DNA of 60,000 bases, taken from NCBI GenBank assembly GCA_950295325.1, contig OX485803.1:1552001-1612000 (forward strand). The letters are read 5' to 3'. Positions 11,691 to 22,980 of this stretch are shown here, one piece after another. Source of the stretch: Polytrichum commune (taxonomy: Eukaryota > Streptophyta > Polytrichopsida > Polytrichales > Polytrichaceae). The notes beneath the pieces are model-generated. The model saw nothing but the letters and a program-made list of their open reading frames with translations. It ran no database searches and was not told the origin of the DNA. Made by a program: the position numbers and the translations under genes. Positions within the stretch are counted from its first letter, which is position 1. Each line of letters begins with the position of its first letter.

Positions 11691-11950
11691 TGGTAATATG
11701 TGGAAGTTACATGTTTGAATTTAGTGTTAGTAAGGATATGAATAAAAATTTAACAATGATAAAAGGAGAATTCCAACATATCTTCTAACATATCTTCTAA
11801 CATATCTTCTAACACTAATTGTCAAAAAATTGAAAATTAGCGTTGAGCAGTTGAGGGTGATAACAATATTAGATATAACAAAACACTAAATATCCTATGA
11901 ACTACACTAAATATTACTAAACACTAAATATTCACTACATTATTTAGTGT
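11691..11950 (+). mobile_element. Family H MITE-like element, partial copy
   Basis: From GGTAATATGTGGAAGTTACA onward this matches the interior and right end of the complete element at 55752-56007: GAATTTAGTGTTAGTAAGG, AAATTAGCGTTGAGCAG, CACTAAATATCCTA. It carries a local triplication of AACATATCTTCT at about 11776-11813. The left terminal repeat is replaced by the family F repeat. The right end contains extra ACTAAATAT units. Confidence 0.55.
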
Positions 11951-12003
11951 CATGAGAAACAAGGGAGGGGGAGTGCTTCACTGAGGAACTAAAACAAACC
12001 TTG

Positions 12004-12306
12004 GTGTCAGTGCACTGTGAAATTCAAAGTCTAGCAGTTATAATACGTAATCGACGCACTTCATCATCCTCCTCCTCTAGTATTTCTGCAAGAGAAAATG
12101 GGGGAAAATCAGGCATATAAATAGAGGAGGGTAAAAAACAATCCCACCTCCCTCCCAAAGGTGCCACCTTTGGGGTGTCGGTGCCCAGTGAAACATTCAA
12201 TTGGGGGATATTGTGCATCCAATATTGACGTCATATTGTGCTGAAATACCCCCGAAAACTTTGATAGGAATTTGGGGGAAATTAAGTATAAATAGTGGCA
12301 TCTATG
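12004..12306 (+). promoter_or_regulatory. Duplicated promoter-like module with two TATAAATAG boxes
   Basis: Two diverged units in tandem. Unit 1 starts GGTGTCAGTGCACTGTGAAA and ends in a TATAAATAG box at about 12116-12124. Unit 2 starts GGTGTCGGTGCCCAGTGAAA and ends in a second TATAAATAG at 12297-12305. Each TATA box is preceded by GGGGGAAA-type sequence. Unit 2 also carries TGACGTCA (12226-12233), the palindromic bZIP/CRE-type site. Downstream are a CT-rich leader-like tract (12360-12420), (AGTGT)n repeats and an ATG at 12512 opening a 93-residue frame. The elements fit a plant core promoter; whether a gene is driven is unknown. Confidence 0.45.
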
Positions 12307-12424
12307 TCGGCTGTCGGCCTTGGTTTAGGCCCCTAGTAGCCTGTCATCACATTAATATAAACAACCCTCCCTCCCTTCCTCCCTTCCTCCCTTGCTTCCT
12401 ACCATCCATTCATTCATTCATTCA

Positions 12425-12452
12425 TAGTGTAGTGTAGTGTAGTGTAGTGTAG
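12425..12452. repeat. (AGTGT)n microsatellite
   Basis: About five and a half copies of AGTGT follow a short (CATT)n run. Confidence 0.85.
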
Positions 12453-12511
12453 CTAGGCCTTGGGAACTTAGTAGCTAGCTAGCCTGGCCAAGTTGGTTGG
12501 GATTTGGGCCA

Positions 12512-12793
12512 ATGGACGGAGAACCCTTCAAACCCCCCCAATGGGCTTCCATGAACAATATCTCGCTTGCTTCTTCGGGGCTATTTAGGCTAGGCTTCCG
12601 AGCGCACTCCGCAAATGGAGACCGGCACCCGAGAGCCTTCCAAGTGGCGCTCCCTCACTCGCGCTGTGCTTTAGCCGGGCTAAGTAGTTCCGTTTTTGTT
12701 GATAATAATGGGAGGACCACAATTAGCAAACCGAAAGAGATGTATAGATATATGCATGCGTGTGTATGTATGTATGTAGTTGCATGGGAGTGA
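12512..12793 (+). CDS. Unrecognised 93-residue frame downstream of promoter-like DNA
   Basis: The frame opens MDGEPFKPPQ at the first ATG after the CT-rich tract that follows the TATA box at 12297-12305, about 210 bp downstream. It is moderately GC-rich compared with its surroundings through about 12690, then becomes low-complexity (a tyrosine, methionine, histidine and cysteine-rich tail encoded by a GTATGT run). I recognise no domain. The first 60 residues could be an exon, with the rest read-through into an intron, or the transcript could be non-coding. The position relative to the TATA box is the only positive argument. Confidence 0.2.
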   Translation: MDGEPFKPPQWASMNNISLASSGLFRLGFRAHSANGDRHPRAFQVALPHSRCALAGLSSSVFVDNNGRTTISKPKEMYRYMHACVCMYVVAWE

Positions 12794-14603
12794 TGGGCTT
12801 GCTTGAGAAATGTGTTTGGGGGGTCATCCTTGGTCCATATACCTATATTGGACGGCTTGCTTTGGAGGACTTCATTGAAATGCTAATATAAGGGTGATGA
12901 GTTTTAGTTGGGGCACATGCGGCTTTGGGGTTTCGAAAGGCCATGTTTTCATGCGAAGTGCTTGATTCGGTTGGATGCTCCAAAAAGGATGTGATGAATT
13001 TGGCTAAATGGTTGTAGGGCGTAGTGGTGGTTGTTGTTGTGGTCGAGGAGTATGAGATTAAAGATACAGTTTGCACATACTTCACATGTCATTGGTACAA
13101 TGTCCACTGGTTTTGGAATAAGGTAGATTTTCTTTTCTGAGTGTAAGGAATCGCAATCATGGTAATACAAATAAATGAGAAGAGGTTGTTCATTGTGGCA
13201 ATATCATGTATCGACCCACACTGTTTGCGAAACCTATTTCAAAGTAGGTTGCATATTGTACGATCACTAGGGCCACGGTTGCATGCATTGCATCGACGCA
13301 TCTCATAAGATCAATTATTGCAAAATAGTTGTTGCTACAAGACTCAACTTTTGAGAAATGGGATGAAAACCATCCACATTTGACAAGTGGAAACCACATT
13401 TGATGTGATTCCAATGAACGCATCACATGATATTGGTGTTAAGTGTGGACTTTGATGGAAACTTTGAGAGTGGCCCACAACCACCCACAATGATAGTGTT
13501 GGACATGCGCCTTTACATTTCGTGCAACCTTTTGATTCCCGCAACGCTTTCAAACTCACGGGAGCATAGGCATGGGAATTGTGGGGCCGAAGTGTGCTTG
13601 CTACTAAGCGTTTTGATTCTTCCCCAAACATGGGACCGTGAAATCCCGACAATAAGAGACAACCCCCAATGATCTTTAGTCTTTACCTAGTAAGTTAAAA
13701 AAACCCGCCTCGAGCGGCCAATGAGATGGTCCGCGGGGGCATCACCGACCCCCGAGAGCTAAAATGTAAGGACTACGTACATGCGGCCGCATTTTATATC
13801 GAAGGAGTTTCATCAATCAATCTCCTTGCATGGCGAAATCTAGTATGTTGTGACGTCGAGCCAATCTAACTTTCTGGTATTCTCCAAAAACTTCTTGGTG
13901 CGTTGGGAACGTCCATTGCTTTTGTAAGTCGTCGCTTAAGTTAGTTGAAGTCGAGACATGTCGGTGGGTAAGCACTAGAGAACTCCATCACATTCTTCTT
14001 GGTCGGACGTCACATGTTTGGCCCACAATGCGTCGAAGCTCTAGATACCGCGTCCGTTTTGACCCACCTTATGGATTTCTTATAATGTGAAATAGTGGCT
14101 TTGAAACCGCTATATGTATCCCGCCACACAATTTGGGAACTAGTGTTCACTAGAGGGCCGCCAACCCAACACAACCCTTTAGTGGAGGCACTGATACTCA
14201 TGTTATATGCTCTATGCGATAGTTTGTGCAAGCCCCAATGAAGTTGAAAACCAATATCTACTTGGTCCGTGAGATGGAGCTATGTTGAACACTCTAAAGA
14301 GGACGTGGGAAGAATATGCTCATACGGGGTGATGACTCGGGTATGGAAATGAAGCTAGGTCATCTATACTATACTTGAACCTCGAGTCTTCTCATACTTC
14401 ATCTCACATATTTGTAAATTGATAGGTGGGTTGATTTCAAATGGGACCACTTGTGACATTCTCGTCTTAAAATAACACAACGTCAATCTAAACACTTCCC
14501 ATAACATTTTCATACTATGATAGTCTCGAATTGAGATGGTGGGAGCAAGGGCTTAGGACACCGCCCGTCGCAATTCCGGTCATTGGTGGATTTGTTTTCT
14601 TTT
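12794..14603. other. Intergenic
   Basis: Several overlapping open frames of 60-100 residues occur on the minus strand (12843-13652, 14010-14231), but none has a recognisable motif. An exact HD-Zip I-type target CAATTATTG lies at 13312-13320. A GC-richer patch at 13700-13800 contains GCGGCCGC. No repeat family member was recognised. Confidence 0.35.
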
Positions 14604-14624
14604 GGGGGGGGGGGGGGGGGGGGG
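14604..14624. repeat. 21-nt poly-G tract
   Basis: Uninterrupted guanines 22 bp before a family D element. One of at least five such runs in the window. Confidence 0.95.
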
Positions 14625-14646
14625 AGTACTAGGTCCGACTCAACTA

Positions 14647-15186
14647 CTACACCGTTTATGGTGTTTAGTGTCGCGACACTATTTGCAAAGAATCTAAACT
14701 AGACGCCTAGAGGTCTCAAACTGTCACGTCCGTTGATTGCCAATATGGTTTCATTCGTCAAACATAAGTAACTTTTTTTAGAGCGAAAAACATGTACACT
14801 ATTACATCTAGAGTAGTACATTGGGATACTATGAATGATAGTCTTGCGTTTTAGTACGCAAGGGGAAGATCTTTTTGAGCACACTACTGGAAAGTGTCAT
14901 TTGTTTACATTTTAGTATGCAAGAGGAAGATATTCTTGAGCATAATGATGGCAAGTGCCATTTTGTGTACACTATAGTCAACATGTAGACCATTGTGTAC
15001 CATTGCATGCACCTCATAACATTGTTGAACATACTCATGTCAAGATAATAGTAAGCGCACTTGAACACCAAGTGTCATGAGGTGACACTTATGATGAAGT
15101 TGTTGTTTAGTGTAACCTAGCATATGACTAAAAATAGGGTAAATGACATTATTACACATTTGACACTAAATAATATTAACGGTGTA
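14647..15186. mobile_element. Family D TIR element, copy 1 (540 bp)
   Basis: The left end is CTACACCGTTTATGGTGTTT followed by AGTGTC; the right end is GACACTAAATAATATTAACG followed by GTGTA. The interior has GACACTATTTGCAAAGAATC and two tandem blocks of about 90 bp that each contain TTTTAGTA.GCAAG.GGAAGAT and AAGTG.CATTT. It is co-linear with the copy at 57206-57634. It has no protein-coding potential, so it is a non-autonomous DNA transposon. Confidence 0.75.
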
Positions 15187-15605
15187 CTACTACTACTATT
15201 ACCACTACTATGCCACCTAGTTTTGGGCCGTATGACATCTTGAAGCCAATAATGGGCCTCTTGCACCTTTAAGGATTCAAAAACATCTATAACCATCACC
15301 AATTTAAAACAAATATGTACACCCAACATGTATAACATGCAGAAAAAGTTAATTCAACAACTTTTTCTTTGCGTAAGAATTTTTTTAATGTAGTTTTCCT
15401 TTCGATCTTAAAATAAAATAAACAAGAGTGGTCTTCAGTGCTGATGATCTTGACGTGTTACAACAATTGACTATGTTTGATTAAAAACATTACGGTTGTT
15501 ACGTACACTATAAAATGAAATGAAATTGATTTTAAAGTTTAAGAAACTGAAAGGCTTATGGGACTAGAAGTGCATGAGGATGCTCTCAATATGTAGTACT
15601 ACTGT
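15187..15605. other. AT-rich intergenic
   Basis: A (TAC)n stretch follows the family D element. No gene or recognised repeat. Confidence 0.4.
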
Positions 15606-15710
15606 ATGAAGGCACCACGGGCCTTGGCTTGGTGGTTAAGGCTCATGGCCCCCAATGAGGAGGTTGTGGGTTCTATTTCCCATGCCAGCGTGGTGCTCAC
15701 CACCTTAGGG
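15606..15710 (+). mobile_element. tRNA-derived SINE head
   Basis: The sequence contains an RNA polymerase III type 2 promoter. The A box is TGGCTTGGTGG at 15625-15635 (consensus TRGYNNARNGG). The B box is GGTTCTATTTC at 15669-15679 (consensus GGTTCGANNCC). They are 44 bp apart, the spacing found in tRNA genes. No complete tRNA cloverleaf is evident and a family F repeat follows immediately. That is the layout of a tRNA-derived SINE: head, then unrelated body. Confidence 0.6.
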
Positions 15711-16310
15711 CCACTTCACACACGAGACTGAGAGCTCGTGCCCATTACACTTCAAGCACTCTCATTGGTGGAAAAGGCGGAGCCGGTCGAAGTTCGCTTC
15801 ACACTACGCTTGAGGGACCAACGGAGTATGTGAATGCAAGACGGATGTAAAGTCTACATGGAATCCTACATGGCATCGAATGGATCATGTTTCATGGTCA
15901 CTTGGACTATTTTCAAAAACCACCTCTTGGAGGTAGGCCTAACACAAAACCGGGAGACCATGGCACTCCAAACGCTCACAACCGTTGATTTATTCTACTT
16001 TATCATGTGTGAGGACCTACATGAATAGACATTCATTGAAATAGCATTTGGTTGAGGGCCCGTCACAAATGACTTCACACTACACTTGAGGATCCGTGAC
16101 CACACTACATGGTTTTGGAGGTGTGTTGGGACGGCCTTTGGACAGTTTCTTTTGGGCTCTCACAATTTCGTGGTCACGGCTCTTGGCTCATGTGTGAAGT
16201 GGCCCTTAGTCCACCCAACTATGGTGGGGGGTCCTTGTTGTATGGGTACCTCAAAGCCCTTTTGGGGGATACCATGTCCGGTATCTTCAAGGCACTAGTG
16301 GCTAGCTAGG
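15711..16310 (+). mobile_element. Family F repeat, copy 2 (body following the SINE head)
   Basis: Co-linear with 11189-11690 over almost 500 bp, then extends about 100 bp further (TGGTGGGGGGTCCTTGTTG, GGCACTAGTGGCTAGCTAGG). Diverged relatives lie at 47160-47390, 48375-48680 and 34485-34567. The repeated phrase GGAGACCATGGCACTCCAA is a good landmark. I infer SINE origin from the adjoining pol III boxes; a compound of two unrelated repeats is the alternative. Confidence 0.6.
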
Positions 16311-16829
16311 GACTAGTATAGTGTGTCACTATAGTGCCCATCCTCGAAAGGGGAGAGTAGTATTGCCCCAATGTCCCCTTGTCCAGTGGGCATCAGGTCA
16401 TTGACATTACGAACGGACACTTTATTCACACCGGCCCCTTGCTAAAAAGGGACCGGAGTTTCTATTTGTCTTCTATCTACTACTGTATGTAGCACTAAAT
16501 ACTCCAATGGAATTGTCAAAGGGACACTCCAACACAAGATGTGACTCATTTTCAATTGCATTTTTAAAACAAATTAACCCAAAAATCTAATCTCTCAACA
16601 TTTAACTATTAAAATCTAATGCGTGACGTTAACCATCGTTTCTTCGACATTACTATGAATTCTTTATAACCACAATGGAAATTAAGAGCTTCAAGTTCTG
16701 GTACTCATAACTCATATCCCATGAAACATTCAAAGCCATAATAATGCATGTGATTTTGAAATTCTAGAGCTTTCCAGAACCCGTCAAGAGTTGATTCGTG
16801 AATGGAAGCACTTGGCTCTATTTGGTAAG
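16311..16829. other. Intergenic
   Basis: No gene and no recognised repeat. Confidence 0.4.
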
Positions 16830-17159
16830 TAACATATTGTGATGAAATGACACTCAGAAACTAAAAGTTGCGAAGCTACTACACGATTATCCCAATTAGT
16901 GCGTGTTACTATTTGGAGTTACGCAATGCAAAAAACCCATAACCCTAAACCATGCAATAACTATTTAATGAGAGTGTAATATTTTACCAAGAAAAGTCAA
17001 TTATTTTATGTAATATTTGAACAACCTATTAAATTTTGGGTAGTAAAAAATGAACTTTGCACTATGTAACTCCTAATAGCAACACACACTAATTGGGATA
17101 ATCATGTAGTAGCTTTGCAACTTTTAGTGTTTTGAGTGCCATTTCATCACAATATGTTA
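16830..17159. mobile_element. Family E foldback MITE with ~100-bp arms
   Basis: The two ends are long inverted repeats. The left arm begins TAACATATTGTGATGAAATG, passes AAAGTTGCGAAGCTACTACA and CGATTATCCCAATTAGTG, and reaches GGAGTTACGCA. The right arm returns TGTAACTCC, CACTAATTGGGATAATCATG, TAGTAGCTTTGCAACTTTTA and CATTTCATCACAATATGTTA. The loop carries GTAATATTTTACCAAG and TTTGAACAACCTATTAA. Partial second copies of the right arm follow at 17160-17245. Related shorter elements are at 47391-47616 and 59577-59788. Confidence 0.8.
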
Positions 17160-20100
17160 TTGCATTGTGTAACTTAATAGTAGACATTATTGCACTGTGT
17201 ACCTTCTGATAGAAACACGCACTAATTGAGATAATCAGTGTACCAAGGGGGGTTAACTACACTAAGCATGATATTTAGTGTCACTAATTCTAATTGTCTT
17301 GCTCAATACTAATTGTAAACCGCAGTGTAGTGTCACCAACACCAAATGTTAACCCAACATTATTTGTCATTCCTTGTTAAAAAAAATATTGGATTATAGA
17401 TTTACAATGTTGCAATTATTGTCGCTGACCAAGTGATGTTTCATCCAAATTTCAATCATCCATGACAATATCTCATCACAAGTTGCTGACAAGAGAAGGT
17501 ACTAGGGTTTTGGCCAATGGATGAACTCATCTATCATCCATGACAATATTTGCTCGCTTACTCATAAGAGAGTGTCATCCAAAAAGTTATCATAGTGACA
17601 TAAACTACCATATGACACTAAATATTATCAAAATTAGTGTAGCATTCCAATAGGAAACGTTGTGTGCTATTGAAAGATAGGGTCCCATTAAATGTTGTAA
17701 GTTTTTTTTTTTTAAAAAGCAGTAGAAAATCTCCATTCTTAGAGATTCACTTTAAGAATACATTCAAGACATTTCAAGATCATTCACCAAATATGTGAAT
17801 TATCCCATGAATTTATGCATTATTTCATAGTCCCCCCCTAAAAATATATTGTTATTACAAGTGGTTTATATGTCTATGAGGGAGGATATCTTATAAATGT
17901 GCTAACCATTCTAGGGTCAACAATCAACATGATTGAGGAACATGTATGACCACTTAATGAACACGAGAATCTTCACTTTGATAATGAGTGAGATATTCAT
18001 ATGACCTCCAAAAATCTTGAGGCAATGGCTATACCCATGATTTTGATTTGCTATTCATCTTGCACTAATCATGGTTTCATATCCAATGAGAAGTGGGTGT
18101 AGAGAGAAGAACTTCCATCTAAGATGAAGGCATTCATAGTCAACTAGGTCCGTTTAACCGCTCACTAGGGTCATGTTATGCCGACATGGATGAGATCTAT
18201 ATTTTTTAAATGAATGGAGTTAAGGTTTATGTGGTGGTGGTTTGTGCTTGATTACCCTCATAAGAGTTTAGATAATTACCGGTGTCAAGTATTAGAATTC
18301 AGATGAGCGATTATGAATTAACTTATAGATCAACTATCTGTTACCCTAACTTTACCACTTTGAAATTTGTAGTGATTTCCATATTCATGAAAGAAAAAGA
18401 AAAAGAAATCATATTTTTAAACATTCTCCTTGGAATTTGTTTCTCTTCGCAAGACAAATATCCCCCCGTTATCACTCGTAAACGGATGCAAACTCTCTTA
18501 TTTTATCAGTTATAGATGCCTCGACCTCAAGGGGCCTCTACCACACCATGAGTTTGACACATAACTAATGTATTTGATATCGGTCACAATATTGGATCCT
18601 GTGGTTGAAAGTTGGTGGTGGTGGTCTTTTGTGTGTGCATGGTCCAAAGAATAAACACTTCTTTTTCATTTTAATCTTCTTTTCTTGAACTTTTTGCTTT
18701 TTTATTCGGTTCCTAAGCAACAACAATTTATTATTTTGACAACCTAACATTTCATAAGAAGTTATGACGGTAGTACTATATCCTCCGTGGAATCTCGACT
18801 CAATCAATTTCTAAAGGACCCATTAAAAATGAATTCACACATTGAGACTTGGGCCCATCTCGTTCCCATCATTCCCTAACATCACGGTTGTACTTTGATG
18901 CTCTCGATTGGGCCCTCCAATGACGTTGGGTTTTTATTAGTTGTTTATTATTCCTTATCTTTCAAGTTTTCCAAGAGAGGAGCAATGGCTACAACCCTTG
19001 GAGTGACAAAGTCACATGTGGATGATTTATGCACCCTTTCATTCAAAGTCTATATATTCATCGAAAAGTTGGCAATTTTGTCTAGTTTCTATAATTAATT
19101 TAGGAATTTAGTACGACGGTTTCACTCGTGGGAAAAACATGATAATTGTAGAATATTCCATTTGTTAGTATCTTTAGATTTTTCGATTTACCAATAAATT
19201 GTCAAATTAAGAGAAGAAGAAAAAAAAAATCATTGGTTCCCATGCTTACGTGTGGCATCAATCAATCACCGTGGGTGAACATTGGTAGTTGAAACTCCAC
19301 TAACAATTTGTCAAACATCATTACATCTTCGATCTAGTTCACAAACACACATCCAAAAATCTTAACATATGAAACAATATGTTAGTCGAATTGACGTGGA
19401 AGCCACTATCTAAGTGCAAGGTCACGTGATTCAAGACCCCGCTTTTCCTTTCAATTGGGCGAATATCTTATTTGAAAGATGACGTTCCTTGTAACGGTTC
19501 GTTATAGTGGGCACAACGAGATTGTACATTTAGATGCGGATTGTCGAGGTTCAATCGGCACTTTTTGAAATCATTCGTTTGACCTAAAACTTTGTTTACA
19601 CCGATACACTCGCCTTTGTATATAGTGAGACTCAACAACAACAACAACAACAAAATAAGGAAAAGAGACAACAATAGCTTTCCCCTGGACTCATATATAG
19701 TATATGTGACTTACGATATTGACTTTTTGGGTCACATTGGTATCAAGAGGTTAAACGTTGTAGTAGTGTCACGCAAAATTATGTAATCTACAATTTCGTG
19801 GATGCGGTCAAAGCATGATCATGACCTTAATCTTGTGGTTTGACCACTTTGTTGCAACACATTAGAAAGAGGTTCCCTTTTCCTTTGACAAAATCTAACA
19901 CTAACCTCAAGGTTGTCTTCGAGCTTGATCATCATGTTGATAATAGTTTGTCCTCGCAAATGTCATTATGCTCCAATACTCTCTCAAACCCCTTTGAATA
20001 CTAGTTCAAAGAGTGCTTCAAACAACTACATTAAGTAGTTCTACTAGTGTGGGGCGTAATAATTCTCTAGAGCCCACATTCATTTGCAATCCGCACCAAA

Positions 20101-20999
20101 TCTCATTTCCAGCATAAATATGGGTCACGTTATTTGCATTATCTAGGAAATCGATGTGGGTCGATGTTTTATTTTAGGTTACACATGATGTCAGGCGAGT
20201 GTTTTATTTGATGTAAGGTGTTGGTCGTAAGTCTCAAGGAAGATTGAGGGGGGAGACCCGGGATCTTGGATCCATGTTATTTTTGCCCCAACTTCACTTT
20301 TTGTCTAATTAGTGTGAGTTACCATTCAGAGTTACATGTCGCTATAACTTTCTACCGACAATGTTGTTGTTTTTTTACCACTTAAGTGATATCATGTTCT
20401 TGGGTGTGCAAACTAACTACTTATGTTATATGGGTAAGAATTGATGCCCTTGGCAAAGTCTTATAGCCACACGTAGCTTCAAATGGTAACCCCACGCTTA
20501 TTAGACCAAAAAAATGTACACAATTAGAGCAGCTCACGTTAATAAATTCCACGCTAATTTTTCCACCTATGCTAATAGGACTATTTAGTGAACATACCCA
20601 CCGCCAAGGATTTACTAAGTGGATCACATAAATTCCAGAAAATCCTTGAAAATAGTTTGGTTACATATTTTTAATTGGACACCTACATTCAAGGGGTATG
20701 TGGTTAGGTGTCCCTCCAAGAATGGATACCAAAAATATATGTGTCCAAAAGAAATTGGACTACGTGCTGAAACTATGATAACCATTCTAGGTTCAATAAT
20801 CAATGTAATTGGAGGGGAAGGGGAACCTATATGATCATTTAAAGAGCACGAGAATCTTTCACTTTTGATAACGAAACAAGATGTTCATATGAACTCCAAA
20901 GTTTACAAGAAAGGTGACTACGGCCTAGATTTTGGATTTCATGCTAACCATCTCATCGTACTAATCGCATGTTTCCATATCCTAGTATAAGTGGGATTA
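17160..20999. other. AT-rich intergenic with diverged repeats
   Basis: No intact gene. 17256-17345 holds another ACACTAAGCATGATATTTAG type inverted end. A diverged direct repeat links 17905-18110 with 20775-20995 (shared landmarks: CTAACCATTCTAGG or ATAACCATTCTAGG, then a stretch with ACGAGAATCTT, then ATGA.CTCCAAA). 20300-20420 has traces of family E. An (AAC)n run lies at 19635-19652. A primer-binding-site-like TTGGTATCAAGAG at 19737-19749 has no LTR partner that I can find. Confidence 0.4.
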
Positions 21000-21652
21000 G
21001 TGGGAAATGTAACCTTCCAGAGGCCCGTCCACCCTTAAACCCTGGAAGCGAGGACAGGGTCAAAGCATGAGATTAGGGGAGGCGGCAACATTGTGGAGCG
21101 CATCCAATTATCCAAGGGCTTAAGAGTCAATGGAAAGTCTCCGGTTTCCTTCCTTTATTTCCAAATCCCCATAACTTATGCTAAACATCGAGGTTCTCCT
21201 CCTCTTGCATTGCACCCCGAGATATTTGTGTGGGCCACACTCACATTATGATATTGTAACACCCAAAAGGAAAAAAAGGAAAAAAGAAAGAAAAGGGCCG
21301 GGGGAAGAAAAGTTTGGCCTCAAAGTCCGACTTCTCCTCCGTCGGTCGCTCGCTTGTGCTCCTCATGAGATTCTCGTTGCATGGCTTTGGTGGCTCGCTC
21401 ACTCGCTCGCTTGCTTCCCAATTGACTGGGTTTGGGGCGGGCGGCTCCATGGGGAAACTCCCTCACCATCATGCTCGCTCCCTCACGGATTTAAGGAGAT
21501 GAAAACCCCTAAACAACTTCCCCCACAGCCCCCCTTTCACTCCCCACCCCCGTTTTGTTCCTTCCTTACCACTGGCTTCCCGGAGCCCAGCAGGCAAATT
21601 AAGGAAAACGTTAGACAACCAACTGACGCACACCCACCCGCCCCGAATCAAA

Positions 21653-21673
21653 CCCCCCCCCCCCCCCCCCCCC
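21653..21673. repeat. 21-nt poly-C tract
   Basis: Uninterrupted cytosines within the GC-rich island, followed by CT and (CA)n repeats. Confidence 0.95.
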
Positions 21674-22304
21674 TCTCCTAACACACACACACACACCCAC
21701 CCAAATCCCATCTCCTTAATAACCACCAAGGAACACTAATATTCCCCCTCCCCCTCTCTCTCCCTCACACAACAACCAATAAACAAATGCCCCACCCCTC
21801 CAGACCAGTTCAACCCAACTACTTTACAGCTCCTACCTCCCTCCCTCCCTCCCTACCTGCCTGCCTACATACCCGCCTCCCTACCCTCCCACCTACCTAC
21901 CGGTCCCGACCTACCCGCAGGTGCGAGGTGGGCGGGTACGAAAGTGGGGCCCGCGAGCATGTCGGTGTGACCGACACGTGGCAGTCGCCAGTCGGTGAGG
22001 GTGGGCAGGGCTCAAAATGGGCCACCTACTTGTGGTTGTCACCTTTAATTTTAGTAGGTGAAAGAGACAAACGGGGCACGGACCGGAAAGAGGAAAAAAC
22101 AAAGGGGGGAAAAGAGGTGGGGCCCGCATGGCGGGCCACCTTAATTGTCATCCGTGCGACTAGGGGACGGACACAGTTCCGTGGTAAATAAACAACAAGG
22201 GAAGGAAGTAAAGTGTAGGGTACTACAAAGTTACGTGTGGTCACTAGTTTGCAAGGATTGGGGTGGGGTGAAATATAAGGTACCCGAGGTGTGTGTGTGG
22301 GGGG

Positions 22305-22340
22305 GTGTTGGGGGGGGGGTGTTGGGGGGGGGGGGGGGGG
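22305..22340. repeat. Poly-G cluster with GTT interruptions
   Basis: Three G-runs, the last of 17 nt (22324-22340), separated by TGTT. This is a strong potential G-quadruplex on the plus strand. Confidence 0.9.
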
Positions 22341-22753
22341 TTATTCGGATCATTTTTTGATGTTCTCCAACTTTAAAGGAGTAGATTTGTATCGTAACGG
22401 AATTCTATGTGTTGTATTAGCAAATGCACGATGAAGCATCGACGAGGAGTTGATTGGAAGTCGGACCTCCTCCCCTTTATTTAGTTATGATACTTGGAAG
22501 TGCATGTTTGGTGGTTCCTTGACTAAATACCAAAGGCTCTCCCAATGTTGTCTTTAGTTCAAAAGGCACACTCATGTGGAATTGAGTGTGGCATAGTTAA
22601 CAAAAATCTGAATACGTAGTCCAATGTCTTTTCCACACGTGTCTTTCGGGTCTTTGTTCTTTGGACTTCATCGGCTTCTTGTTGGTTGGATGAGAGGTAC
22701 GATCGCATGCGATAATTCACTCTTGACCCAAATTTTCATGGCTTGGGGTTCGT

Positions 22754-22980
22754 GACGTCTATGTAAACTCGTGCATCAATTATGAAGGAGCTTTAGTAAA
22801 AAAGCAACTCTCCGACATGTTGACGGCATATTTTACTCCGACTGAATTGCACTAGATTAATCCAAGCTTTTCTATGATATTTTACAAAGTCATTTGATCT
22901 GAAAAAAAAATACTCATTTTTCAAGCTAAAAAAACAATTTGATTGTGCTTTCACCCAACGGATAAGTTTTCTATGACTCC
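22754..22980. mobile_element. Family C foldback element, copy 2 (diverged)
   Basis: The left end GACGTCTATGTAAACTCGTG and the right end CAACGGATAAGTTTTCTATG align with family C. The interior retains GAAGGAGCTTTAGT and GTGCTTTCACCCAACGG. It is more diverged than the copies at 5486-5694 and 58792-59011. Confidence 0.5.

Larger units (their letters stand above)
21000..22350. promoter_or_regulatory. GC- and CT-rich island, possible orphan promoter/leader
   Basis: The composition changes sharply from the AT-rich surroundings. Tracts include (CT)-rich and (CCTC)n pyrimidine runs, a 21-nt poly-C (21653-21673), GGGCCCGC motifs and a 17-nt poly-G (22324-22340). The sequence CACGTGGC near 21975 is a G-box/ABRE-type core. 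Open frames of up to 167 residues cross the island on both strands, but they are proline-, serine- and glycine-rich products of low-complexity DNA with no domain. The composition resembles the promoters and leaders of the two HD-Zip genes here, yet no coding exon follows within 2 kb. Confidence 0.35.

Noticed and set aside
15606-15710. Functional tRNA gene
   Set aside because: A and B boxes are present, but no cloverleaf with an anticodon arm and acceptor stem could be drawn and a repeat body follows directly.
19737-19749. Possible LTR retrotransposon primer-binding site (TTGGTATCAAGAG)
   Set aside because: It matches the initiator-tRNA site only partly, and I could find neither a repeated LTR before it nor a gag/pol frame after it.
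21178-22191. Open frames of 134-167 residues in the GC-rich island
   Set aside because: They are proline/serine-rich translations of CT, C and G repeats. One crosses a 21-nt poly-C run. No domain or splice context supports coding.
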